DNA from: Rubellimicrobium arenae
GTDB taxonomy: Bacteria; Pseudomonadota; Alphaproteobacteria; Rhodobacterales; Rhodobacteraceae
Assembly: GCF_017916275.1 (NCBI RefSeq)
Contig: NZ_JAFMST010000004.1
Location: 186,001-250,000 of the forward strand
Length of the DNA stretch: 64,000 nt
Direction: 5' to 3'
How positions within the stretch are numbered: the stretch's first letter is position 1; each line of letters begins with the position of its first letter. The notes beneath the pieces were generated by a model that worked only from the letters and a program-made list of their open reading frames with translations, had not been told where the DNA came from and made no database searches. Made by a program: the position numbers and the translations under genes. Below, piece after piece: positions 33,673 through 44,215 of the stretch.

Positions 33673-34953
33673 ATGGCCGACAAACCGCTCCACTTCGACA
33701 CGCTGCAGGTTCATGCCGGGACCGCGCCCGACCCCGCCACCGGCGCGCGGCAGGTGCCGATCTACCAAAGCACCGCCTTCGTCTTCAAAGACGCGGACCA
33801 CGCGGCGCGGCTCTTCAACCTGCAGGAGGTGGGCTACATCTACTCGCGCCTCACCAATCCGACGGTGATGGCGCTCGCAAACCGCATCGCGGCGCTTGAG
33901 GGGGGCGCGGGCGCGGTCTGCTGCTCCTCGGGGCATGCGGCGCAGATCATGGCCTTCTTCCCGCTGATGCAGCCCGGCTGCAACGTGGTGGCCTCCACCC
34001 GGCTTTACGGCGGGACCGTCACGCAGCTCACGCAGGTGTTCCGCCGCTTCGGCTGGGAGGCGAAGTTCGTCGACATCGACGACGAAGCCGCCATCCGCGC
34101 CGCCATCGACGACAAGACCCGCGCCGTCTACTGCGAATCGATCACCAACCCGGGCGGGCACATCACCGACCTGCCGATGGTGGCCCGCGTGGCCAAGGGG
34201 GCGGGCGTGCCGCTCATTGTCGACAACACCTCGGCCAGCCCCTATCTCTGCCGCCCCATCGAGCACGGCGCGACCATCGTCGTCCATTCGACCACCAAGT
34301 ACCTGACCGGCAACGGCACCGTGACCGGGGGATGCATCGTCGATTCGGGCGAGTTCGACTGGTCCGCCTCGGACAGGTTCCCCTCCCTTTCCGCGCCCGA
34401 GCCCGCCTACCATGGGCTCAAGTTCCACGAGACCTTCGGCCCCATGGCCTTCACCTTCCATGGCATCGCGGTCGGGCTGCGGGACCTCGGGATGACCATG
34501 AACCCGCAGGGCGCGCATTACACCCTCCTGGGGATCGAGACGCTGTCGCTGCGGATGGACAAGCACGTCAAGAACGCCATGGCCGTGGCGCGCTGGCTCG
34601 AAGCCGACCCGCGCGTGGCGGGGGTGACCTATGCGGGCCTCGAATCGTCGCCCTACTTCGCGCGGGCGGCCCGGATCTGCCCCCGGGGCGCGGGGGCGAT
34701 CTTCACGGTCCAGCTCAAGGCGGGCTACGAGGGCTGCGTCCGCTTCGTGAACGCGCTCAAGCTGTTTTCCCATGTCGCCAACCTGGGCGACGCGCGAAGC
34801 CTCGTGATCCACTCGGCCTCGACCACGCACCGCCAGCTCACCGAGGAGCAGCAGCGCGCCGCCGGGGTCGCGCCGGACTCCGTGCGGCTGTCGATCGGGA
34901 TCGAGGACTCGCGGGACCTGATCGCCGATCTCGACCAGGCTCTGTCGGCATGA
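33673..34953 (+). CDS. metY: O-acetylhomoserine sulfhydrylase
   Basis: This is a 426-residue PLP enzyme of the Cys/Met metabolism family. The PLP lysine lies in HSTTKYLTGNGT near residue 209, and the N-terminal FDTLQVHAG is typical of MetY. It makes homocysteine (or methionine) from O-acetylhomoserine and sulfide in the cytosol. The ATG at 33673 has GGGAGGA upstream. It starts 110 bases after the tRNA and may be read from the same promoter. A small hairpin (CCCGC/GCGGG, 33588-33606) lies in its leader. A tiny lipoprotein gene overlaps its stop. Confidence 0.92.
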   Translation: MADKPLHFDTLQVHAGTAPDPATGARQVPIYQSTAFVFKDADHAARLFNLQEVGYIYSRLTNPTVMALANRIAALEGGAGAVCCSSGHAAQIMAFFPLMQPGCNVVASTRLYGGTVTQLTQVFRRFGWEAKFVDIDDEAAIRAAIDDKTRAVYCESITNPGGHITDLPMVARVAKGAGVPLIVDNTSASPYLCRPIEHGATIVVHSTTKYLTGNGTVTGGCIVDSGEFDWSASDRFPSLSAPEPAYHGLKFHETFGPMAFTFHGIAVGLRDLGMTMNPQGAHYTLLGIETLSLRMDKHVKNAMAVARWLEADPRVAGVTYAGLESSPYFARAARICPRGAGAIFTVQLKAGYEGCVRFVNALKLFSHVANLGDARSLVIHSASTTHRQLTEEQQRAAGVAPDSVRLSIGIEDSRDLIADLDQALSA

Positions 34954-35060
34954 CGCGGATCGTCCTGCTCGGCCTTCTCGGGCTGCTGGCGGGCTGCGTG
35001 GACTCCCGCGGGGTCCGCTGCGACCCGCTGACGCCGGGCTATCCGCTCTGCGGGATCTGA
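34950..35060 (+). CDS. 36-residue lipoprotein coupled to metY
   Basis: This small gene starts in an ATGA overlap with the metY stop. The peptide has a short signal (MTRIVLLGLLGL), a lipobox LLAGC with Cys16 as the acylation site, and a mature part of only 21 residues with two further Cys (24 and 34). The overlap and the clear lipobox support a real gene, though the function is unknown. The mature peptide would be tethered to a membrane facing the periplasm. Confidence 0.65.
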   Translation: MTRIVLLGLLGLLAGCVDSRGVRCDPLTPGYPLCGI

Positions 35061-35066
35061 GCGGCG

Positions 35067-35093
35067 GGGCGGCGGGATCTACTCGCGCCGCCC
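35067..35093 (+). terminator. hairpin terminator after metY operon
   Basis: GGGCGGCG and CGCCGCCC form an 8-bp stem with an 11-base loop, followed by TTCCCCC. It lies between two convergent genes and could serve both. Confidence 0.55.
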
Positions 35094-35102
35094 TTCCCCC
35101 GG

Positions 35103-35822
35103 TCAGTCGGCGATGGCGAAGGTGACCGTGACGCTGGCGGTCACGCTCAGGGACCCCGGCGCGACCGGCACCGAGGCCGCCGCACCGCCCGCCACGCCCC
35201 GGGCGTCGTACATCGGCATCGGCGGCGCGTAGACGCTGGCTTCGCTGATCGAGACGATCTCGCCCAGGCCGACCCCGGCGGCCTGGGCATACAGGTCGGC
35301 CCGGTCGCGCGCATCGGCGACGGCGTCGCGGCGCGCCTCGTCGGCGGCGGCCTCGGGATCGGACAGGTCGAAGCTCACCCCGTTCACCCGGTTCGCCCCA
35401 TCGGTGACGACCGCGTCCAGCACCTCGCCCAGCTTGCCCAGGTCGCGCACGGTGACATCGAGCATCTGCGTCGCGGTGAAGCCGATCATCTTGGGCGTGC
35501 CGTCGGGCGTGTTGTAGTCGTAGGCGGGCTCGAGCATCAGCTGACCGGTCTGGATGTCGTTCTGCGCGATGCCTTCGGTGCCCAGGCGGCCCAGGATGGC
35601 ACCGGCCCCCTGCGACATGGCGTCCATCGCCTCGCGCGCGGTCTGGGCCTGGTGGGCGACGCCCAGCGACACGCGCGCCATGTCGGGAACGGAGGTGGCC
35701 CGCCCCTCACCCACCACCTGGATGACGCGGGGCAGAGCGTTTCCTGCCTCCTGCGCGGCCAAAGCGAGCGGCGCGACCGCCAGCAAGAGGACCGGAAGGG
35801 CGGCCTTGAGGATCGAGGGCAT
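35103..35822 (-). CDS. SIMPL-domain (DUF541) periplasmic protein
   Basis: This is a 239-residue exported protein with a Sec signal at 1-23 (cleavage after ALA) and then a SIMPL (DUF541) domain, marked by VVGEGRATSVPDMARVSLGV near 36-55 and the alternating strand-helix C-terminal half. E. coli YggE is the best-known relative and lowers oxidative stress; the mechanism is not known. The ATG at 35822 has AAGGAG upstream. It ends face to face with the metY operon. Confidence 0.88.
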   Translation of the reverse strand: MPSILKAALPVLLLAVAPLALAAQEAGNALPRVIQVVGEGRATSVPDMARVSLGVAHQAQTAREAMDAMSQGAGAILGRLGTEGIAQNDIQTGQLMLEPAYDYNTPDGTPKMIGFTATQMLDVTVRDLGKLGEVLDAVVTDGANRVNGVSFDLSDPEAAADEARRDAVADARDRADLYAQAAGVGLGEIVSISEASVYAPPMPMYDARGVAGGAAASVPVAPGSLSVTASVTVTFAIAD

Positions 35823-35994
35823 GCGGAACTCCTTTTCGTTTGCGCCATGCATCCGACCCTATGACGCAGGCCGCAAGGCGATCCTTGGTCAGGAGATCCG
35901 GACTTTCGGCTCGATATGCGCGGGAAGCTGCTGTAGGGGACTCCTGCACTCCTCCTCTGTTCCGCCCTCTTTCAGCGGATGCTAAGCCCCGCCC

Positions 35995-38900
35995 ATGACC
36001 CCCGATTTCGCCCTCTCCCTGTCCTTTGACGGGATCCGCCTATCGCATCGCACCCCCGACGGCTGGTCGCCGGTGGGCGAGGTGCCGCTCGATTCCCCCG
36101 ACCTCGCCGGGGCCATGGCAGGGCTGCGCCGCGCCGGGCTCGACCTCGGGAGGCCCTGGACAGGCACCAAGATCGTCCTGCCCAACGAGCAGGTCCGCTA
36201 CCTGACCCTCGACGACCCCGATGCGGGTCCGGCCGAGGTGCGGGCGGCCCTTGACGGGGTGACCCCCTATCCGGTCGAGGCCCTCGTGATCGACCATGTG
36301 AGCGACGGCGCCCGGACCTACGTCGCCGCGGTCGCCCGCGAGACCCTGGACGAGGCCGAAGCCTTCGCCGCCGAGCATGGCTTCCAGCCGATCAGCTTCG
36401 CCGCCGAACCGCCCGGCGCGCTCTACAAGGGCGAGGCGTCCTTCGGACCCACCACGCTGGCCGCGTCGATCACGGGTGCAGAGGCCGTGCCGCCCCGCGA
36501 CCAGACCAGCCAGGAGCAGGCCGAGCCCCAGGCGGCGGCCGCCGTGGCTGAGTCAGAGCCCGAGACCCCAGCCCCCCCGGTTGCGGAACCGACGCCTCCG
36601 GTGCCTCCCGCCACGGCCCAAGAGCCAGCGTCGGAGAGCCCGGTGGCCGAACCGGCTCGCGCCGAAGAGGTTGCCGCGTCCGAGCCCGACCCCGAGGTCC
36701 GCCCCGTCGAGCCAGCCCCCGCGCCTGTGGCACCGGAACCCGAGGCCTCCGAGCCCAAGGTCCCCGAGGTTATCGCGTCCGCCGCACCGGACCCTTCTCC
36801 GGCGCCAGAATCGCTCAGCGTCGACGCCGCGCCGGACGATGTCCCGCCGCCCGTCGCGGAACCTGCGGTCGAGATGTCCGTCCCGGCGGCGCCCCTCTCC
36901 GCCACCGGTGTCCCCGAGCCCATCTTCGCATCCCGCGCCCGCCCCCTTCGCGGGCCGACGCGCGACGGCGTGACGGTCGAGCCGCGCCCCATCGCGGCCC
37001 GGCAGGCGGACACCGCGCGACGCGAGCCCAAGCTGGCCGCCGCCCCCCGTCAGACTGCCGGCCAGGCGCCTGTCCTGGCCGCGTCCCGCACGGAGGTCCG
37101 TGTCCCGCCCAAGGTCACGCCCCCCTCTCCGCAGCTCCGCAGGGAACCGAGCGTGGCCGCGGTCCTGCCTGCCGCGCCCGCAACCCCGGTCATGCCGGCG
37201 GCCGCGCCCGTGCTCGCAGGCGCCGCCGTGGTCGCTCCGGCTCCGGCCCCCGCCACCGCCCCCGCCCCCGAACCGGCGCGGGCGATCCGCGCGACCTCGG
37301 CTCCGGCCGCGCGGCGCGAGACGCAGCCCCGTCCCGACCCCACGACCGAGGCCGCGCGCATGACCGTCTTCGGCGCGCGTCCCGCCACAGAGTCGGGCCG
37401 GGTCGGCGGCAAGCCCAGGTTTCTCGCGCTGATCCTGACTGCCATCCTCCTGATCCTCATGGGAGCCGTCGCTCTGATGGCGTCGGTGACGGACCGGAGC
37501 GTGGCGGAGCTTCTGGGCTTCGATGCGACCCCGGCGACCGAGGTCGCCGTGGCCAGCGTCGCGGCCCCGCCCTCGGCCGACGTGGACCCCACGACGCCAA
37601 AGGCCGTCGCAGAGCCCGTGACCCCGGCCCCAGCTGAAGCGGTCCCGCCCGAGCCCGCCGCTGCCGCCGACCCAGCGGATGCCAGCGCCGAGGCTCCGCG
37701 CCCGGACGCCAGCGCCGCTGCCGCAGCAGCGGTCGCCCAGGCGATCGCCGCCCTGCCCAAGCCCGAGGCCCCGGCCTCCGGCGCCCCGGTCAGCGCCGAC
37801 GAGGCCGACCGGGTCTATGCCGCCACGGGCGTGTGGCTGCGCGCTCCCCGCCTCCCCGTGATGCCCTCCCCCGAAGGCAGCGCGACGCCCGGCCTCGCGG
37901 TTTCGGCCGACAAGGCGCCGCAGGGCGATACGCCCGTGCTCGTGTCCTTGCAGCCGGATGCCCCGATCGCCGCACCGGTCAACCCGCCCCCTCCCGGCAC
38001 CCGCACCCCGCTCGACGCCCGCGGCCGCGTGCTCGCCAGCCCGGATGGGGTGCTGACGCCAGCCGGCGTGCGCGTCGTGGCCGGCTCGCCGGAGATCGTG
38101 CCCCCCACCCGGCCGGGAAGCCGCGCTCCGGTGCCGGCCCCTGTCGAGTCCGAGGCTCCGGCCGACTCCGAAGCGCCGGTAGGCTCCGAGAGTTCGGCCG
38201 AGGACAACTCCGGCTGGGTGAACGCGATGGCCGCTCCGCCGGGCAAGGTCCCGCACCTGCGGCCCGAAGGCCTCGTGCCCGAGGACGCGCCCGCCGACGC
38301 CGCAGCCGCTGAAGCGACGGCCGAAGAGACTGCTCCCGCCGGGGCGGACGTGCCCGTTCCGCCCGGCGGCGTGGCCCTCGCCGGGCTGCGCCCCGAATCC
38401 CGTCCTCAGGATCTCGCACCCGAGGTTGCAGCGCCCGAGACTCCGGAGGAGGTGGTCGCCTTCGACGGCCCCCGTCCGGCCCAGAGGCCCGAGGGACTCG
38501 CCCCCGAGCGGCGCGACGCGCCCGAGCCCCCGGTCGGTCCCGACGTGACCGATGCGATCGCCCAGGCCCTGTCCGAGCCCGCCTCGCAGGAGCAGGTCGC
38601 CGAAGCGCCGCCGCCGCCCGCCGCTCCGGCCGCGCCCGATCTGCAATCGACGCTGGCCAACATCGTGCAGGGCGCGCCCGATCCGCTGGCCGGCGCGACC
38701 GCGCGGGCCGTGGCCAGCGCCCGGGTGCCCGACACGCGCCCGAACGGCTTTGGCCGCGTCGTCCAGGACCAGATGTCGCGGACCTCCCGCGCCGCGCAGG
38801 AGCAGCCGCGGCAACAGCAGCAGGCCACGGCCCGGCAGGGCGGCGCCGGCGGGGTCGGCACGGGCCGTCTCCAGCCCAACGAAGCCGCCGAGTCGAGCGA

Positions 38901-39189
38901 GGCCGAGGTGGCGAGCGCCGCCGCCGCCGTGCCCTCCGGACCGACGGCCTCGTCGGTGGCGCAGGCTGCGACCTTTGCTGACGCCATGGCCCTGCGCGAC
39001 ATCAACCTGATCGGCGTCTATGGCCAGCCCGACGCCCGACGCGCGCTCGTGCGGATGGGCAACGGCCGTTACCTCCGGGTGGGCGTCGGCGATTCCCTCG
39101 ATGGCGGACAGGTCACCGCCATCGGGGACAACGTCCTGAACTATGTCCGCCGCGGGCAGACGCAGGTGCTGGTGATTCCGGGCGGCTGA
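35995..39189 (+). CDS. 1064-residue bitopic protein with PilM/GspL-like N-terminus and PilP-like C-terminus
   Basis: This large protein has three parts. Residues 1-150 look like a PilM/GspL-type (actin-fold/SHS2) domain. Residues about 150-470 are Pro, Ala and Glu rich and likely disordered. One membrane helix lies at about 475-500. A second Pro/Ala-rich stretch (about 510-990) with repeated RPEGL or RPQDL blocks follows. The last 65 residues (about 1000-1064, INLIGVYGQ, GRYLRVGVGD, VLVIPGG) match the PilP/GspC pattern. In secretion and pilus machines these domains join the inner platform to the outer secretin. No pilus or type II genes lie nearby. The function is unknown. Confidence 0.75.
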   Translation: MTPDFALSLSFDGIRLSHRTPDGWSPVGEVPLDSPDLAGAMAGLRRAGLDLGRPWTGTKIVLPNEQVRYLTLDDPDAGPAEVRAALDGVTPYPVEALVIDHVSDGARTYVAAVARETLDEAEAFAAEHGFQPISFAAEPPGALYKGEASFGPTTLAASITGAEAVPPRDQTSQEQAEPQAAAAVAESEPETPAPPVAEPTPPVPPATAQEPASESPVAEPARAEEVAASEPDPEVRPVEPAPAPVAPEPEASEPKVPEVIASAAPDPSPAPESLSVDAAPDDVPPPVAEPAVEMSVPAAPLSATGVPEPIFASRARPLRGPTRDGVTVEPRPIAARQADTARREPKLAAAPRQTAGQAPVLAASRTEVRVPPKVTPPSPQLRREPSVAAVLPAAPATPVMPAAAPVLAGAAVVAPAPAPATAPAPEPARAIRATSAPAARRETQPRPDPTTEAARMTVFGARPATESGRVGGKPRFLALILTAILLILMGAVALMASVTDRSVAELLGFDATPATEVAVASVAAPPSADVDPTTPKAVAEPVTPAPAEAVPPEPAAAADPADASAEAPRPDASAAAAAAVAQAIAALPKPEAPASGAPVSADEADRVYAATGVWLRAPRLPVMPSPEGSATPGLAVSADKAPQGDTPVLVSLQPDAPIAAPVNPPPPGTRTPLDARGRVLASPDGVLTPAGVRVVAGSPEIVPPTRPGSRAPVPAPVESEAPADSEAPVGSESSAEDNSGWVNAMAAPPGKVPHLRPEGLVPEDAPADAAAAEATAEETAPAGADVPVPPGGVALAGLRPESRPQDLAPEVAAPETPEEVVAFDGPRPAQRPEGLAPERRDAPEPPVGPDVTDAIAQALSEPASQEQVAEAPPPPAAPAAPDLQSTLANIVQGAPDPLAGATARAVASARVPDTRPNGFGRVVQDQMSRTSRAAQEQPRQQQQATARQGGAGGVGTGRLQPNEAAESSEAEVASAAAAVPSGPTASSVAQAATFADAMALRDINLIGVYGQPDARRALVRMGNGRYLRVGVGDSLDGGQVTAIGDNVLNYVRRGQTQVLVIPGG

Positions 39190-39202
39190 CCTCGGGACCG
39201 GC

Positions 39203-39231
39203 GGGCCGGGGCGGCATTGCCCTCCCGGCCC
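39203..39231. terminator. bidirectional hairpin between convergent genes
   Basis: GGGCCGGG (39203-39210) pairs with CCCGGCCC (39224-39231) around 13 bases, flanked by further GGACC/GGTCC symmetry. It separates the large membrane protein gene from cobT and could stop transcription from both sides. There is no T-run. Confidence 0.5.
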
Positions 39232-39239
39232 CCGGGTCC

Positions 39240-40250
39240 TCAGCCGGTCACCCCGGCTTCGTCAAAGCTCGCCATGCCGGACAGGCACTCCACCGCTGCG
39301 CGAACGATGCCAATGGCGACCGCCCCGCCCGAGGCTTCGCCCAGCCGCATCCCGAGCATCAGGATCGGGTCCAGCTCGAGTTGCAGGAGCATGTTGCGGT
39401 GCGCGGCTTCGGCGCTCTGGTGCCCGGCCACGGCATGATCCAGCGCCCCCGGCACGGCGCGCGCCAGGACCGCCGCCGCAGCGGTGCAGATGAAGCCGTC
39501 CAGGATCACGGGGATATGGTCCACCCGGGCGCGCGCGATCGCGCCCGCCATGGCCGCGATCTCGCGCCCGCCCAGGCAGCGCAATGCGTCCAGCGGGTCC
39601 TGCCGGGCCGAGGGGTTGGCGGCGAGACCGGCCTCGATCGCCTCGACCTTGCGGAGAAGCCCCGATTCATCGACGCCCGTGCCGCGCCCGACCCAGTCGC
39701 GGGCCGAGCCGCCGAACAGCGCGGTCGCAATGGCCGCTGCGGCGGTGGTGTTGCCGATGCCCATCTCGCCCGCCACCAGGAGGTCGGTCCCCGCCTCGAC
39801 CGCATCCCAGCCTGTCGCCAGGGCCGCGACGCAGTCCTGCTCGGTCATGGCGGGACCTTCGGTGAAATCCGCCGTCGGCCGGTCCAGCTCGATCGCGTGG
39901 ACGGTCAGGTGCGCCCCCACGCTTCGCGCGATCTGGTTGATGGCCGCGCCGCCGGACTGGAAGTTGGCCACCATCTGCGCCGTCACCTCGGCGGGGAAGG
40001 CCGACACGGCGCGGCGGGTCACCCCGTGGTTCCCCGCAAAGACGGCGATCTGCGGGCGGTCGATGCGCGGCCTGGCCGTGCCCTGCCATCCCGCGACCCA
40101 GATCCCCAGGTCCTCGAGCCGCCCGAGCGAACGGAGCGGCTTGGTCAGGCGGTCATTGCGCGCTTCGGCGGTCTCGCGGGCCGTCTGGTCGCAGCCGGGG
40201 GCGGCGGCAAGGACCTCGCGGAATTGGGCGAGGCTGGTGAAAGGGGCCAT
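39240..40250 (-). CDS. cobT: nicotinate-nucleotide-dimethylbenzimidazole phosphoribosyltransferase
   Basis: CobT, 336 residues, makes alpha-ribazole phosphate from dimethylbenzimidazole and nicotinate mononucleotide for the lower loop of cobalamin. Visible marks are [16 protein letters not shown] near 71-86, [14 protein letters not shown] near 164-177 and the catalytic Glu near the C-terminus (LGEASGGA). I chose ATG at 40250, with GAGG six bases upstream, over the ATG at 40256, which abuts that ribosome site. It is divergent from cobS with about 66 bases between. Confidence 0.94.
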   Translation of the reverse strand: MAPFTSLAQFREVLAAAPGCDQTARETAEARNDRLTKPLRSLGRLEDLGIWVAGWQGTARPRIDRPQIAVFAGNHGVTRRAVSAFPAEVTAQMVANFQSGGAAINQIARSVGAHLTVHAIELDRPTADFTEGPAMTEQDCVAALATGWDAVEAGTDLLVAGEMGIGNTTAAAAIATALFGGSARDWVGRGTGVDESGLLRKVEAIEAGLAANPSARQDPLDALRCLGGREIAAMAGAIARARVDHIPVILDGFICTAAAAVLARAVPGALDHAVAGHQSAEAAHRNMLLQLELDPILMLGMRLGEASGGAVAIGIVRAAVECLSGMASFDEAGVTG

Positions 40251-40316
40251 GGGCATCCTCGTTGCGTTCGGTTCGGCGACTGCCTAGTGCTTCGGAAACG
40301 AAAAGGAAATTACGGG

Positions 40317-41072
40317 ATGCCTTACTCGGAACTTGTTCGCCGGTCGGACCCGGGCGAGGCGTTCCTTCTCCTGACCCGCATCCCGGCCCCCTGGCCCGCC
40401 ACCCCCCGGGGGGCGCGCGCGGGCTGGGCCTGGCCGATCGCGGGGGCCTGCGTCGGTCTCGTGGCCGCAAGCGTCGCAACCGTCGCGCTCCTTGCCGGGC
40501 TGAGCCCGGGCGTGGCCGCCGCCCTCGCGCTTGCCACGCAGGCGATGGCAACCGGCGGGCTTCACGAGGACGGGCTGGCGGACAGCGCGGACGGCCTCTG
40601 GGGGGGCGGCACCCCGGACCGGCGGCTCGCCATCATGTCCGACAGCCGAATCGGCAGCTACGGCGCGCTTGCCCTGATGCTGGGGATCCTGATTCGCTGG
40701 AGCGCGCTGTCCGGCCTCCTGGCCGGAGGCCACGCCTGGGGTCCGCTGGTGGCCGTCGGCGCGCTCAGCCGCTGGCCGATGCTGGCCGTGCTCTGGGCCC
40801 TTCCCCCGGCGCGCGACGGCGGGCTTTCGCGGCTGGTCGGGCGGCCCGGGACGCCGACGCTCGTGCTGGCCGGACTGGTCGCCCTCGGCCTGGCCCTGGC
40901 CGGGGCCGGAACCTCGGCCTTCCTGGCCGCAGCGGCTGTCCTGGCTCTCGCCGCGCTCTGGTGGCGACTGGTCGAGGCGCGGCTCGGCGGTCAGACCGGC
41001 GACACCTGCGGGGCCGCGCAACAACTCACCGAGATGGCCGCGCTCCTGGCGCTTGCCGCCTGGCCGCACTGA
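40317..41072 (+). CDS. cobS: adenosylcobinamide-GDP ribazoletransferase
   Basis: CobS, 251 residues, is the integral membrane enzyme that joins alpha-ribazole to adenosylcobinamide-GDP, the last cobalamin assembly step. The acidic motif GGLHEDGLADSADGLWGG (about 81-98) is diagnostic, and six or so hydrophobic segments follow. The gene is divergent from cobT, so the two consecutive-step enzymes share one short control region; there is no room there for a cobalamin riboswitch. Confidence 0.94.
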   Translation: MPYSELVRRSDPGEAFLLLTRIPAPWPATPRGARAGWAWPIAGACVGLVAASVATVALLAGLSPGVAAALALATQAMATGGLHEDGLADSADGLWGGGTPDRRLAIMSDSRIGSYGALALMLGILIRWSALSGLLAGGHAWGPLVAVGALSRWPMLAVLWALPPARDGGLSRLVGRPGTPTLVLAGLVALGLALAGAGTSAFLAAAAVLALAALWWRLVEARLGGQTGDTCGAAQQLTEMAALLALAAWPH

Positions 41073-41114
41073 GTCCCGACCGGCCTCAGGGTCCCTGCCC
41101 TCGGGCCGGCTGCC

Positions 41115-41537
<423 letters not shown>

Positions 41538-41552
41538 CTAGATCGGGTCGGC

Positions 41553-42275
41553 ATGACCCCTCCTCCCCTCAGCCCCGCCCAGGAGCGGCAGGCCCGGACC
41601 TTCATCCAGGCGAACCTGCCCCTGCGGGAGGTGCCGGGCACCGGGCTCCGCCTTCACCTCGCCGCCCCCGGCAGCGGCCTGCGTCGGCTCGTGCCGCCGG
41701 GACGGTCGCCGTACTGGGCCCATGTCTGGCCCGGGGGACTCGCGCTCGCCCAACATATCGCCCAGGGAAATCTGGCTGGACCGCTCGAAGACGCCCGGCC
41801 CGAGACCTGGGACGTCGGCGCGGGCTCGGGACTTGCCGGGCTGGCGGCGGCCCGGGCGGGGCTGAGCGTCGTGGCCCTCGACTCCGACCCCCTGGCCTTG
41901 GTGGCGCTGCAGCTCAACGCCGAGGCCAACGGCCTGACGATCCAGACCCGGCTGGCAGGGTTCCCGACGACCCCGGTCGTGCCCGACGGCCGACCGGCCC
42001 TCCTCCTGGCCGGGGACGTGTTCTACGACGCCAAGGTCGCGGCCCGGGCCACGGCCTGCTTCGACGCGCAGCCCGGTTCGGTGACCGTTCTGGTGGGGGA
42101 CATCGGCCGCAGTTACCTGCCGCGCCACCGGCTGGAGCGCCTGTCGCGGCATGCGGTGCGGGACGTGGGGGACCCACCTTCGATGCCGTCGCACGACGGC
42201 TGGGTCTATCGCTGGGCCCGGCTCCCAACGCGAAAGGGCGCCCCGAGGGGCGCCCTTCCGGATGAACCGGCCTGA
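41553..42275 (+). CDS. class I SAM methyltransferase, PrmA/ETFB-lysine type
   Basis: This 240-residue enzyme has a Rossmann methyltransferase fold with motif I DVGAGSGLAGLAAAR near 88-102 and the acidic end of strand 2 (VVALDSDP near 107-114). The WPGG near 55-60 and the DVFYD motif near 155-159 are seen in the methyltransferases that modify lysine of electron-transfer flavoprotein and in PrmA relatives. It may methylate a protein lysine. The ATG at 41553 precedes the conserved N-terminal helix. A hairpin terminator lies inside its last codons. Confidence 0.78.
   Translation: MTPPPLSPAQERQARTFIQANLPLREVPGTGLRLHLAAPGSGLRRLVPPGRSPYWAHVWPGGLALAQHIAQGNLAGPLEDARPETWDVGAGSGLAGLAAARAGLSVVALDSDPLALVALQLNAEANGLTIQTRLAGFPTTPVVPDGRPALLLAGDVFYDAKVAARATACFDAQPGSVTVLVGDIGRSYLPRHRLERLSRHAVRDVGDPPSMPSHDGWVYRWARLPTRKGAPRGALPDEPA
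42234..42257. terminator. hairpin terminator within the 3' end of the methyltransferase gene
   Basis: A perfect 10-bp stem AAGGGCGCCC/GGGCGCCCTT with a 4-base loop ends about 18 bases before the methyltransferase stop and lies 23 bases from the convergent degP stop. Its position fits a bidirectional end signal that is also coding sequence. Confidence 0.55.
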
Positions 42276-42279
42276 GCCG

Positions 42280-43863
<1,584 letters not shown>

Positions 43864-44011
43864 GAGCGGCTCCTTGAAAGGCGGCCTGACGCCGCCGGAA
43901 TGGTCGCGATCGCCGGGTCGGCCCGGGGGATCGTTGCTGGTGAACATCGACCTAGGAGCACCGTTTCGCAACGCAAACTCCTATCGCGCAGCGTCAAGAC
44001 GGTGTGAGGAA

Positions 44012-44215
44012 TTATGACGGAAAACCGCCCACAAGGCGACCGCACCAGACCAGCGCAAGCCCCAGGGCGACGGCGGCCAGCCCGGCCAGCCGCCGCTCGT
44101 CGTGGCTCAGGGTGCGGAGCACCTCCTGCATCCGTTCCAGCAGTCCGGGGGCGAGGACCCAGAACAGGCCCTCGACCACGAGCGTGAGACCAACCCCGAG
44201 CAGCGCCCAGGCCAT
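44012..44215 (-). CDS. DUF2065 small membrane protein
   Basis: This 67-residue protein has two membrane helices (about 2-20 and 43-62) and matches the YjeT/DUF2065 family, whose gene often follows hflC. Its ATG overlaps the hflC stop, so it is translationally coupled. It probably supports the HflK-HflC complex, but no function is known. Confidence 0.83.
   Translation of the reverse strand: MAWALLGVGLTLVVEGLFWVLAPGLLERMQEVLRTLSHDERRLAGLAAVALGLALVWCGRLVGGFPS

Noticed and set aside
40251-40316. Cobalamin riboswitch between cobT and cobS
   Set aside because: The gap is about 66 bases, far too short for the roughly 200-base element, and no B12-box was seen.
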